Source: JBOGCH01 sp051656645 (GTDB taxonomy: Bacteria; Bacteroidota; Bacteroidia; Bacteroidales; Marinifilaceae). Taken from it: a DNA stretch of 64,000 bases. The notes beneath the pieces were generated by a model. The model saw nothing but the letters and a program-made list of their open reading frames with translations, made no database searches and was not told the origin of the DNA. The stretch covers positions 62,001-126,000 of the forward strand of contig JBOGCH010000046.1 in the NCBI GenBank assembly GCA_051656645.1. The letters run 5' to 3'. Position 1 is the stretch's first letter, and every line of letters begins with the position of its first letter. Positions 35,226 through 44,328 of the stretch are shown one piece after another. The position numbers and the translations under genes are program-made.

Positions 35226-38057
35226 CTCGTAGATTTCCATATTGTTCCCTGTAGATGACGAACGTTTATTTGCTTTTCTCATACTATTAAATCTGTATGA
35301 GAATGACAGCACGTAATAATTTGCTAGCGTTGTGTTACGCGATGTAGAAGCATAGAGATCTGTAAGCTGATAATTAATTTGATCCTGTTCTCTAAACATA
35401 TCATTCATACTAAAACGGACTTCAGCAATGCGTTGTTTTCCTATTTTTTTCCCAATATATGTGTTAAGCATTTTATTGGATTGGTTTATTGCATCGCCCT
35501 TTTTATTAAGATAGTATTGATAATCAAAATTGCCGCCCAAGAAGAAGCCCTTCCAGAAAGTCCACTGTAAATACGAACTAACAGATTGTGAGAAATATTC
35601 AGAAACCCCGGTGGAAGTATTTGTTGTGTTTGTATACGATGATCTAGATGACACATAAAAGTCGAAATCCTCCGAAATGTTTGTAGATATTCCTAACATA
35701 AACGAAACGTTATGAGCATCGGATAAAGTACGTTGACTATCGTATATTGTTGGTGTGTGAGTAAATCCATAAGCCATATTTGTGTTGAAACGCAATTTTA
35801 GTTTCTCCCATGGGAAAGAGAAGTTTACACTACTATTCATAGACCAGTCGCCATTTAGATTAACAGGTAATGTAAAACGAGCTCCTCGTTGAATTGCATA
35901 TCCGTTTATTATGGTGTCACGCTCAATGAATTGTACATCGTTAGCTATCTTATTAAAGGTTTGTCCTCCGGACACATTTACAGACATATATCGGGATTTT
36001 TCCGGATTAGACCGATCATAGTACATGGACACACTTTGTCTGTAGGATTTGTGTAGGTTTGGATTACCTGTTGAAACCTGCAATGAATTTGATACATTTA
36101 AAACATCTTGAAGTTGACTCGCCGATGGCGACGTAGTATTTCCATGATATTGAACACTCAGGGATTTGTTATTCTCCATATTAAAACGGATATCCGCACG
36201 TGGAGAAATATCAACATAGCTACTTCTTACAACTGAATCGGAAATAGACGATATGAAGGTATAACTATTATCCATGCGGGAGAAATTCAAAGATGTTCCT
36301 CCATTGAAGGATATTTTTTTATTACTGATATTAAAGTTCACACCTAACCGATCGGTTATACGAACGTTTTTTAATTGGTTTGTTAAAGCAGTATCAATAC
36401 CTATTTCTTGTTGGAAAAGCGAATCCAAAAATGATATACTCTTCTTGTCTATTATGCTTTTATGTGCATTATGGGAATAATTAAAACTAATACGAGCCTT
36501 CTCTGAAACGGGCTCTGAATAAGATACACTTACATTCCACTCATTAGAGTTTTGATCGTTATACGTTAACTGATTACGTAGAGTGTCTATATATATATTC
36601 TCATTATTAAGATTTCGCTCTCTCGACACTCGTCTTTGATCACTTTGTGTTTTATTTTTTGATATACCTGACTTAAGCGTAAATGTCCGTCCTTTTTTCT
36701 CAAAAGCATGCATCCATGTGGCATCTACACGGAAGTTATTGCCTGTTGAGTTGTTTATGGAACGAGATAGGGATCTGTTTATAGTGTCATTATCCTCGAT
36801 ATTACGCGCATACTGAAGCGATGTGGAGTTATTATCACTTTTAGTAAACGATGAATTTAAATTAAGTCTGTCCTTTTTATTTATATAATATTGTACAATG
36901 GCATTGGCATTATAATTATTGAAATGTCGCCAACTATGATTCTCACTATCATAAATACGTGAATCATATCTGTCAGTTTTAAAATAGTCTTGCGTCATCA
37001 TCGAGCCGGAGTAACTTTCACTTCCATTTGCTCGAAACATGCCCGTTACAGATATTTTCTGTTTTTTGTTATATGAAAAATTTGCTCCGATATTATGATT
37101 TTTATTATCACCGCTATTACCAGGTAATATTGCGCCCGACAATTCTCCGGCTTGATCAGTGCTATGAAAATTTCCATCCAGAGTCAAACGTCTTTTATTA
37201 TCAAAGAAGCTACCGTTTCCTCCTATTGTATAGTTATTATCTTTAAACGTGTTCTTTACATTATCTGATATGCCATATCCTAAATTCACATCTCCAAAGT
37301 ACTTTGGTTTATTGGGATTTTTAGTTTCTACATTTAAGGCTCTAAACTTAGAGCCGTCCTCGTAACCCGAGAACTTAGCTTCTTCACTTCGATCGTCGAA
37401 CAGTTTAATTTTAGAAATTAAATTAGCTGGCAAATTCTTCAATGCACCTTGGGGGTCGTTTAGGAAGTATGTTGTTCCATCTACATATAGTTTTTCTATC
37501 TCTCTTCCTTGTGCCATTATTTTACCGTCCACAATCTCAAATCCGGGTAACTTTTTAATCAAATTCTCCAGATTAGCATCGGCTGCCAATTTAACGGCGT
37601 CTGCATTAAATTGTGTGGTATCCCCACGTTGTACCGTTAGTGGAGGTGTAGCTGTAACTGTGATTTCATCAAGCAGTTGTGGTTTGAGAAATAAGGTGCC
37701 TGTATAAATGGTATCCTTAGTGCTCGATATTGTATAGTTGCGAACAAAAGGTTGATGCCCTGTATAAGTCACAGAAAGTGTTGGACGTACTGTATCTGTT
37801 GTCACAAATTTAAAGTTCCCTTCTAAGTCAGAAACAGCACTTAATTTCTGCCCATCACCATAAAATATATGCGCACCAGGTAAGGACTGTTTATCAACAA
37901 AATCCTTAACACTTCCTAATACAATAATTTTTCTTGTCTTTTTATCTGATTTCACTTCTTGCTCGATTCGCTTCTCCATGACTAGAGAAGTTACCGATTG
38001 TGCAGGGCAGGGGAAGTTAAGAGTGATAAAAAGAATAATCAATAATAGATACCTCAT
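35223..38057 (-). CDS. TonB-dependent-receptor-like outer membrane beta-barrel protein
   Basis: 944 residues. Signal peptide (MRYLLLIILFITLNFPCPAQ). A carboxypeptidase-regulatory-like beta-sandwich (SVKDFVDKQSLPGAHIFYGDGQKL) is followed by a plug-like domain (LLDEITVTATPPLTVQRGDT, LENLIKKLPGFEIVDG, YVDGTTYFLNDP) and a large 'outer membrane beta-barrel 3' type barrel with many alternating strands and a C-terminal YVLSFSYRFNSMRKANKR. These proteins import or export unknown ligands at the outer membrane, driven by TonB; it is not a SusC with an adjacent SusD. Monocistronic and bounded by a strong hairpin. Confidence 0.88.
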   Translation of the reverse strand: MRYLLLIILFITLNFPCPAQSVTSLVMEKRIEQEVKSDKKTRKIIVLGSVKDFVDKQSLPGAHIFYGDGQKLSAVSDLEGNFKFVTTDTVRPTLSVTYTGHQPFVRNYTISSTKDTIYTGTLFLKPQLLDEITVTATPPLTVQRGDTTQFNADAVKLAADANLENLIKKLPGFEIVDGKIMAQGREIEKLYVDGTTYFLNDPQGALKNLPANLISKIKLFDDRSEEAKFSGYEDGSKFRALNVETKNPNKPKYFGDVNLGYGISDNVKNTFKDNNYTIGGNGSFFDNKRRLTLDGNFHSTDQAGELSGAILPGNSGDNKNHNIGANFSYNKKQKISVTGMFRANGSESYSGSMMTQDYFKTDRYDSRIYDSENHSWRHFNNYNANAIVQYYINKKDRLNLNSSFTKSDNNSTSLQYARNIEDNDTINRSLSRSINNSTGNNFRVDATWMHAFEKKGRTFTLKSGISKNKTQSDQRRVSRERNLNNENIYIDTLRNQLTYNDQNSNEWNVSVSYSEPVSEKARISFNYSHNAHKSIIDKKSISFLDSLFQQEIGIDTALTNQLKNVRITDRLGVNFNISNKKISFNGGTSLNFSRMDNSYTFISSISDSVVRSSYVDISPRADIRFNMENNKSLSVQYHGNTTSPSASQLQDVLNVSNSLQVSTGNPNLHKSYRQSVSMYYDRSNPEKSRYMSVNVSGGQTFNKIANDVQFIERDTIINGYAIQRGARFTLPVNLNGDWSMNSSVNFSFPWEKLKLRFNTNMAYGFTHTPTIYDSQRTLSDAHNVSFMLGISTNISEDFDFYVSSRSSYTNTTNTSTGVSEYFSQSVSSYLQWTFWKGFFLGGNFDYQYYLNKKGDAINQSNKMLNTYIGKKIGKQRIAEVRFSMNDMFREQDQINYQLTDLYASTSRNTTLANYYVLSFSYRFNSMRKANKRSSSTGNNMEIYE

Positions 38058-38158
38058 TCCTCATCAATTTACGCACTAATTTACGGCATAATATAAAAAG
38101 AGCCTCAATACGTTAGCGTGTTTATTATTAATTTAACACGCCATATTCTTTTTCTATA

Positions 38159-39754
38159 TTATTTCAAGAAGGATTCTCCTTCTGCTTGGTATGGCGTTGA
38201 AATATTTAATAAATCACACAACGTTGGCATTATGTCCGTTACTTTGCATTTTTTTGCTGAGAATCGATTATGTGCATGCCCGATAACATATAATGGAACG
38301 ATATTCCTACGACTATACTCCTGTTGATTAGGTATATTATGATTATTCTCGAATGCCCAATAAGGAGACATACATACAAATATATCGCCGCTTTTTTTAC
38401 GATAAAATGAGTTACGAACCTTATTCTCTGTTGTTCCGGTAACACCCGTCTCAATTAGGGATGTCGAGGTTATTACACGGTCTATCCCCTCAAAGTCGTT
38501 AAGGAATTGAGCAATTTGAGATTGTATATCGCCTAAAGATATTTTGCGAGAGGCTATAAGTTCTCTATTTAAATAAATTTGCGCTGCATTATAATGTGCA
38601 ATCCAATCGCCCTCTCCATAAATAAGATTTAAATAGGATTTTAATAATGCCATAGCTTTGAACATACTAAAATAGTCACTTGGCATACGCATTGGTTGAA
38701 GATCCTCAGGCAATAACTCTCTCGGTTGTGCGTATGTAAAAAGCAGCGTGTAATTATCTTTACCTATTTCATTGTCAAGAAAAGATAGAAAATGATTCAG
38801 ATCACGATCCATTCGCACAACTAAATCTCTGAATTCAGGCGCACCTATAACAAAGTCTCTATTCATATAGTCCAATGATGACAATGAGATTGTTAATAAG
38901 TCCGGGTCATTATCTTTACCAATAGCTTGTTCCTTTATTAAATGTTTCGCAAGATTTAATGTCATTGTATTGACATGTGGCGTAGCTTTTAATACACGAT
39001 AGGTATTGTAGTTTTTTTGGGCCTTCTGAAGATCGTAAAAGAAATAATCTGTATTTGCTAATTTTCCTACAATACGAATAGAACCGGATTTTTGACTCTC
39101 CGCAGCCATAGGCATCCATCCCATACGTAAGATACTATCTCGATTTTGTTTTGAATTATAGGATTTAAGCCACATATCTACGTTATCACCATAAAATGAC
39201 GAGCTTGTCCAATTTCCAGTATCTTCATCCAACCATATTGCATTATTACTACCTGCGCCAGCACTCAAAAGTGCCTCCTCCTTATTTGTCGCAATACTAT
39301 ACGCTTTGGAAAATGAATTCTGCATTTTCATAGCTCCCCCCAAAGTAATTAGTTGTAAAGCTTTTGGAGAAACACCATCACTTGTCTGGTCTCCACTAAG
39401 TGTAGTGTAACGAGTATCAATAAAATCGTCCACGCATTTACGCTGTAAATAACTATATCCCCCCAATTGTGCAATTCCATGTTTAGAAGGATAACTACCC
39501 GTAAGGAGTGAAGCTTGATCAACTCCACGTTGAAGAAAATAGTAATTATAATCGGCATTTATTTTTGTTCCTGCATTAAGACGCTTAAATCCTCCATGCG
39601 ACGCATATTCACTAAACTGTTGCATCCATTCTGGATAAAATTGATTCACAGTAATAACAATTACTGCCTTAGGTGACTGATTGCCTTGCGCACTTGCAAA
39701 AAAAGGCAAGATGAGCAATGAACTTACTAGTAAGGAACGTAACATAGATCTCAT
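38159..39754 (-). CDS. PafA-type alkaline-phosphatase-fold protein lacking metal ligands
   Basis: 531 residues from ATG 39752-39754 with signal peptide (LLILPFFASAQG). An upstream TTG in frame lies inside the promoter -7 box and is rejected. The architecture matches PafA-like phosphatases: KAVIVITVNQFYPEWMQQF, GGFKRLNAGTKINADYNYYF, QASLLTGSYPSKHGIA. Yet the active-site positions are changed: VVDQM reads TVNQF (metal Asp to Asn), the nucleophile segment PTxTGPGHAS reads FLQRGVDQAS, and the second metal motif (TADHG) reads FTYAQPR. The HGI remains. So it should not be a metallo-phosphatase. A periplasmic structural or binding role is possible. Confidence 0.72.
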   Translation of the reverse strand: MRSMLRSLLVSSLLILPFFASAQGNQSPKAVIVITVNQFYPEWMQQFSEYASHGGFKRLNAGTKINADYNYYFLQRGVDQASLLTGSYPSKHGIAQLGGYSYLQRKCVDDFIDTRYTTLSGDQTSDGVSPKALQLITLGGAMKMQNSFSKAYSIATNKEEALLSAGAGSNNAIWLDEDTGNWTSSSFYGDNVDMWLKSYNSKQNRDSILRMGWMPMAAESQKSGSIRIVGKLANTDYFFYDLQKAQKNYNTYRVLKATPHVNTMTLNLAKHLIKEQAIGKDNDPDLLTISLSSLDYMNRDFVIGAPEFRDLVVRMDRDLNHFLSFLDNEIGKDNYTLLFTYAQPRELLPEDLQPMRMPSDYFSMFKAMALLKSYLNLIYGEGDWIAHYNAAQIYLNRELIASRKISLGDIQSQIAQFLNDFEGIDRVITSTSLIETGVTGTTENKVRNSFYRKKSGDIFVCMSPYWAFENNHNIPNQQEYSRRNIVPLYVIGHAHNRFSAKKCKVTDIMPTLCDLLNISTPYQAEGESFLK

Positions 39755-39772
39755 GGTTAAAATTTCAGCTAT

Positions 39773-39780
39773 CAAAGATA
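39773..39780 (-). promoter_or_regulatory. Candidate -7 box of the PafA-like gene
   Basis: Minus-strand TATCTTTG (39780-39773) matches TAnnTTTG exactly, 18 bases before the ATG, so the leader would be very short. Confidence 0.5.
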
Positions 39781-40074
39781 AACGTATGTTGTGTTTAAAG
39801 TGTCATTCTACGCAATAAATTGAATATTTTTTATGATATTGAAATATATTTATTATTATTAGTAATATTATACATTTTAAAGTGAGTTACGATTTCAATC
39901 ATTTATCTCACAATTACAATAAAATACACAGTTTTTTACATCGCATTGCTTAAAGATTTAAATAAATTACTACATTTACAGAATGAATAATATATAATTG
40001 CACTATTTAAAGATAGTATTTATTTGGAGTAATAGATATATGTTATCTAATTGTTTCTGTTTAACATTAACGAT
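39781..40074. other. AT-rich divergent intergenic region
   Basis: No gene seen. A small inverted repeat ACTAT/ATAGT (40002-40017) lies about 58 bases before the TetR gene and could be its operator; this is weak. Confidence 0.35.
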
Positions 40075-40701
40075 ATGTTTGCTATGGAGGAAAAAGAATT
40101 GATTATAAAGCTAAGAAAATATATAGCCAAATATGGTTTAAGGGAATTAGACGATAAGAAATTAGAATCGGTTGGGATTAATCCTAATGACATGAAGAAT
40201 TTCTTTAATGACAGGGAAGAGATTGCCACAAAAGTTTTGCTATATGAACGTTCTAAATTCGAAGAGATTTTCAATGAATACTGCTTTGAGGGCTGGAATG
40301 CCATTGATATATTCTTAATTGTGAGTAATGAAATTGATAAACATTTCTTTGAAGTATCACCTTCTTATACCATAAATCTTGCATCCGATTTCCCTGAGGT
40401 TTTTGAGCAACACATGCGTTTACGTTCGGACTTTATATACGATAAAATAAAGATAAACATTGAAAAAGGGATGGAGCAAGGAATGTATATCAAAGACGTA
40501 TCAAGCGAAATGATTGCACGAATGTATATCTCTAAACTTAATGATATTCATAATCCGGATATATATCCCGCTGAAGGATTTACATTTTCAACCATTTTCA
40601 GTAATCTTATAGATAATGTAATTAAATCAATTACAAATGATGAAGGGAAAATGTATTATAAGCAGCGTAAGCAACTTTACAGTATTTTGAATTTTAGATA
40701 A
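40075..40701 (+). CDS. TetR-like transcriptional regulator
   Basis: 208 residues from ATG 40075 (ATG 40084 and an upstream TTG 40051 are alternatives). N-terminal HTH of the TetR type: IIKLRKYIAKYGLRELDDKKLESVGINPNDMKNFFNDREEIATKVLLYE, followed by helical ligand/dimer domain (FNEYCFEGWNAIDIFLIVSNEI). Targets unknown. Followed 22 bases later by an Lrp/AsnC gene, likely one transcript. Confidence 0.75.
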   Translation: MFAMEEKELIIKLRKYIAKYGLRELDDKKLESVGINPNDMKNFFNDREEIATKVLLYERSKFEEIFNEYCFEGWNAIDIFLIVSNEIDKHFFEVSPSYTINLASDFPEVFEQHMRLRSDFIYDKIKINIEKGMEQGMYIKDVSSEMIARMYISKLNDIHNPDIYPAEGFTFSTIFSNLIDNVIKSITNDEGKMYYKQRKQLYSILNFR

Positions 40702-40723
40702 ACTTCACTATAAACATATTGAT

Positions 40724-41194
40724 ATGGAAATTAAATATCAAGTTGATGAGATTGATAAAAAGATTTTATCGTATCTGATAAAAAATGCCAGAGTTCCCTT
40801 TCTGGAAATAGCAAGAGAATGTGGTATCTCGGGTGCCGCAATCCATCAGCGTGTAAAAAAAATGGAGAGCGCCGGTATTATTGAGGGTTCCCGATTTATT
40901 GTAAAGCCTAAAGCTCTGGGGTTCAAGATATGCGCATTTATTGGAGTAACGCTTGACAATGCCCATCATTATAAAACCGTTATTAAGGAATTTGAAAAAA
41001 TCCCAGAGGTTATTGAATGTCATTTCATTACGGGGCATTTCTCCTTTTTACTTAAAATAAGATGTAACAGCCATCACCATTTAATGGATATATTGATTAA
41101 TACATTCCAAAATATTCCCGGGATTGCTAAGACAGAATCATTCATTTCACTTGATCAAATGATTGAAAAACAAATTGATATCTGTTGCGATTAA
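40724..41194 (+). CDS. Lrp/AsnC-family regulator
   Basis: 156 residues. N-terminal winged HTH (VDEIDKKILSYLIKNARVPFLEIARECGISGAAIHQRVKKMESAGII) and a C-terminal RAM-type effector domain (AFIGVTLDNAHHYKTVIKEFEKIPEVIECHFITGHFSFLLKIRC). These proteins sense amino acids and form octamers that bend DNA; target genes are not indicated by the neighbours. The TAA stop lies within the shared terminator palindrome. Confidence 0.92.
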   Translation: MEIKYQVDEIDKKILSYLIKNARVPFLEIARECGISGAAIHQRVKKMESAGIIEGSRFIVKPKALGFKICAFIGVTLDNAHHYKTVIKEFEKIPEVIECHFITGHFSFLLKIRCNSHHHLMDILINTFQNIPGIAKTESFISLDQMIEKQIDICCD

Positions 41195-41242
41195 ACGAAT
41201 AAAGAGATTGAATCTTAAGATTCAATCTCTTTATTCGTTTAA
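41191..41242. terminator. Perfect 52-base palindrome shared by convergent genes
   Basis: Arms 41191-41214 and 41219-41242 are complementary around TTAA. The Lrp stop (41192-41194) lies in the left arm and the RecQ stop (41231-41233) in the right arm. Confidence 0.92.
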
Positions 41243-43147
41243 TAACTCAATGGTAAAAGGAGAGCCGTATTTAATTTTATTTTGTTCAAGCAACTCTCTG
41301 ATTACGTTTGTTACATTTTTGCGTTCTTCAAAAGGGAATGAACGTACGTAACTAATTATATTTAATGGAGACTTTTCTAAAAGTTCAAGGATTTCTTGAG
41401 ACGTTACGACAGTGCCATTATTTTTATCCTTTTTATTAGCAATACATACATCACATACACCGCAAGGGGTTTCGCCTTTTTGACCAAAATAATCCATCAA
41501 AAGTATTTGCCTACAACGTTCAGTACTTTGTACATAATGAAATATTCCTTGTAACTTAGCAGTAAAGGTACGTTTGCGTAATTCGTAAGCTTGCTGAGAT
41601 ATATCAATATAATTTATCGGCAAACGCGGACGATGGTATACAATATAAGGCCTGTCATTACCAGGCACATAAGACACTATTCTTCGACGTGCTAAAGTTA
41701 ATAATGCTTCATAGACATCATGTCGCTCTGCATCAAGTAAATCTGCAACATGTTGTTCATCAAAGAAAACATATTGGGTAAATAACCCCGCATATGTACG
41801 CAACATAAATTCGATTATTCGGTCTAATAATGGATTATCAGTCTCAATACTATTTAACGTTTCGCGAGAAACGATAAATGAGATTCTAGACGCTGAATTA
41901 ACATCAGTAGTACACTCTAAATACCCACCAACTTTTAATATATCTAGCGCTGCTAACATTCGGCTATAATCCAACTTAAAAACTTTAACAAATCCATCCA
42001 TATCAAATTCATAGGCAAAGCCTTCTCCTCCACCCTCTTCAATCTGAAAGAAATCGCACAGCTTATTGTAAATGTCTTTAATATATGCTTTTTCAGGGAA
42101 TGCTTTTTTAGCACGCTCCTTAAGGGCTTTCATTGCGGGTGCATTATACAACAATACAGCGTAAGCACGTTTGCCATCCCTACCTGCTCGCCCTGCCTCC
42201 TGGAAGTATGCCTCAGGACTATCGGGAATGTCATAATGAATTACAACCCGAACATTAGGTTTATCTATTCCCATCCCAAAAGCATTTGTGGCAACTATTA
42301 CCGGCGTGACATCATTTTTCCAGTCATTTTGCTTAGCTTCCCGTTGAAATGACGAAAGTCCGGCGTGATAATAACCGGCATTAATATTCTGCTTTCTTAA
42401 ATACATTGCTAGCTCCTCCGTAGCCTGACGTGTACGTACATATACAATAGCTGATCCTTTCACGGATTGTAGAATATGTACCACCTGTTCCAATTTGTCT
42501 TCTACCTCCCTAACAACATAAACAATATTGTCTCGTTTAAAGCTCTTGGAAAAGACGTTCGCATTTGCATGAAATGCAAGCTTAGTCTGAATATCCTTTA
42601 TAACTTCCTGCGTAGCGGTAGCCGTCAGCGCCAGAACAGGTACATTGGGAAAGATGTCACGAACTTCGGCAATTTTAAGATAGGATGGACGAAAATCATA
42701 TCCCCACTGGGAAATACAATGTGCCTCGTCTATAGCAATAAAAGAAACAGGAATATGCTTTAATCGCTCTCTGAAGTTTTTTGACTCCAAGCGTTCGGGC
42801 GATATGTATAGGAACTTTACTTTACCGCCCGATAGTCTATTGAAGGCTGATTGCATAGCAGTTCTCGACATTCCTGTGTATATTGCTATTGCAGGGATAT
42901 CACGTACAAGTAATTGCTCCACCTGGTCCTTCATCAGCGCTATTAGGGGTGTTACAACAATACATACGCCAGGCAAGGCTAAACCCGAAATCTGATAAGT
43001 AATTGATTTACCACCCCCAGTAGGCATTAAAGCCAACGTATCACACCCGTTTATCACCGAACGAATAATATCCTCTTGGGGCGTACGAAATTCATCATAC
43101 CCCCAATAACGCTTCAATAATTGATGTATATCCGGTTTCTCCGCCAT
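41231..43147 (-). CDS. recQ: RecQ-family ATP-dependent DNA helicase without HRDC domain
   Basis: 638 residues. Helicase motifs: I LALMPTGGGKSITYQ, II IDEAHCISQWGYDFRPSY, III LALTATAT, V VATNAFGMGIDKPNVRVVIH, VI YFQEAGRAGRDG. The RecQ C-terminal zinc site is present (CRQILLMDYFG, CGVCDVC). The usual HRDC domain is not evident; the protein ends after a winged-helix and a short tail. It unwinds 3'-5' for recombination and repair. Such short RecQ copies are common in Bacteroidetes, often beside a second, longer one. Confidence 0.93.
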   Translation of the reverse strand: MAEKPDIHQLLKRYWGYDEFRTPQEDIIRSVINGCDTLALMPTGGGKSITYQISGLALPGVCIVVTPLIALMKDQVEQLLVRDIPAIAIYTGMSRTAMQSAFNRLSGGKVKFLYISPERLESKNFRERLKHIPVSFIAIDEAHCISQWGYDFRPSYLKIAEVRDIFPNVPVLALTATATQEVIKDIQTKLAFHANANVFSKSFKRDNIVYVVREVEDKLEQVVHILQSVKGSAIVYVRTRQATEELAMYLRKQNINAGYYHAGLSSFQREAKQNDWKNDVTPVIVATNAFGMGIDKPNVRVVIHYDIPDSPEAYFQEAGRAGRDGKRAYAVLLYNAPAMKALKERAKKAFPEKAYIKDIYNKLCDFFQIEEGGGEGFAYEFDMDGFVKVFKLDYSRMLAALDILKVGGYLECTTDVNSASRISFIVSRETLNSIETDNPLLDRIIEFMLRTYAGLFTQYVFFDEQHVADLLDAERHDVYEALLTLARRRIVSYVPGNDRPYIVYHRPRLPINYIDISQQAYELRKRTFTAKLQGIFHYVQSTERCRQILLMDYFGQKGETPCGVCDVCIANKKDKNNGTVVTSQEILELLEKSPLNIISYVRSFPFEERKNVTNVIRELLEQNKIKYGSPFTIELLNE

Positions 43148-43171
43148 AGTCTTTCATCGTGTTATATAATA

Positions 43172-43179
43172 CAAAGATA
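43172..43179 (-). promoter_or_regulatory. Candidate recQ -7 box
   Basis: Minus-strand TATCTTTG (43179-43172) matches TAnnTTTG, 24 bases before the recQ ATG; TTTT about 18 bases upstream may serve as -33. Confidence 0.5.
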
Positions 43180-43282
43180 TCAAAGAATTCAATGCAAAAA
43201 AACGTAATATCCCCATATTTATTAATGCTTTTTGTTATATTCGCATACGCATTAAAATTGCATGATAAAAGATATTGAATAT

Positions 43283-44131
43283 ATGTGGTGTAAAAAATAT
43301 ATAGTATTAATAAGTGGACTGTTCTTTTACTCATGTACATCGAACTTAACTAAAGAGGATGATGTGCCATTAGCCAAAGTATATGATTCCTATTTGTTAA
43401 AATCGGAAGTGACCGAGTTATTACCGAAGGGAATTAGTACTGAAGACAGTCTTATTATGTCTCGAAACTTTATAAAGAATTGGGTAACAAAACAGTTATT
43501 GCTCCAAAAAGCGACTGAAAACCTTTCTGGCGAGGAACGCCGAATTCAACAACAAGTAGAGGAGTATAGGACATCTTTGCTTATACATAATTATAAACAA
43601 AAAATGATTGAGCAACGCCTGATGGAACAAATTCCACAGGAGGATATTGAGTTATATTACAATACGAACAAATACAACTTCACACTTCCTACATCGATAT
43701 GTAAAGCGGTCTATTTTGTTTTACCGAATAATGCACCCAATATAAAGAAGGTAGAGCGATTATTTAAAAGTGATAAAGCTGAGGACCTAAACGAACTGGA
43801 GGCATACTGTATTACAAACGGGAAGAAATATGACAATTTCGATGACAAGTGGGTTGAGGCGAAGTATTTGATTAATCTTTTACCATTGGATTTAGCGATA
43901 AATGAAAGACAAATCATTGCAAAAGGATCCATTCAATGTGAAGATTCCGAGAACATATACTTTCTTAAATTATACGATGTCTATAAAGAGCTTAGTGTTG
44001 CCCCTTTAGAATATGTTAGTGATGAAATTACACTTATATTGAAAAATAAGAAAAAACTTCAATTTGAAAATGAGTTAGAAAGAGAAATCAACAAAGAAGC
44101 CAACACTAAGAACTACGTCAAACTGTACTAA
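43283..44131 (+). CDS. SurA-like periplasmic chaperone lipoprotein without clear PPIase domain
   Basis: 282 residues from ATG 43283 (ATG 43262 also possible). Lipoprotein signal with Cys18 in LFFYSC. The N-terminal helical region (RNFIKNWVTKQLLLQKATENLSGEERRIQQQVEEYRTSLLIHNYKQKMIEQ) resembles the SurA chaperone module; a C-terminal part with DEITLILKNKKKLQFENELEREI is SurA/PpiC-like, but a full parvulin domain is not visible between them. It likely helps outer-membrane protein folding with the next gene. First of the three-gene set SurA-like, SurA, OstA, typical of Bacteroidales. Confidence 0.72.
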   Translation: MWCKKYIVLISGLFFYSCTSNLTKEDDVPLAKVYDSYLLKSEVTELLPKGISTEDSLIMSRNFIKNWVTKQLLLQKATENLSGEERRIQQQVEEYRTSLLIHNYKQKMIEQRLMEQIPQEDIELYYNTNKYNFTLPTSICKAVYFVLPNNAPNIKKVERLFKSDKAEDLNELEAYCITNGKKYDNFDDKWVEAKYLINLLPLDLAINERQIIAKGSIQCEDSENIYFLKLYDVYKELSVAPLEYVSDEITLILKNKKKLQFENELEREINKEANTKNYVKLY

Positions 44132-44328
44132 TTGGGTACTATTTTTTAAAATAGGCCAAGGAAAATATACAAATTTGAATAAAAAATGTTAGTTTCGACA
44201 CTTGAAAGGAGATTTTATCCATTCACTAAATCAACACTTCAATATTAAACATTTGCATCTAATTGACAATAAATAAATTACACGAAAATAAGATGCACTA
44301 AATAGATAGCTAAAACAAATTATAACGT

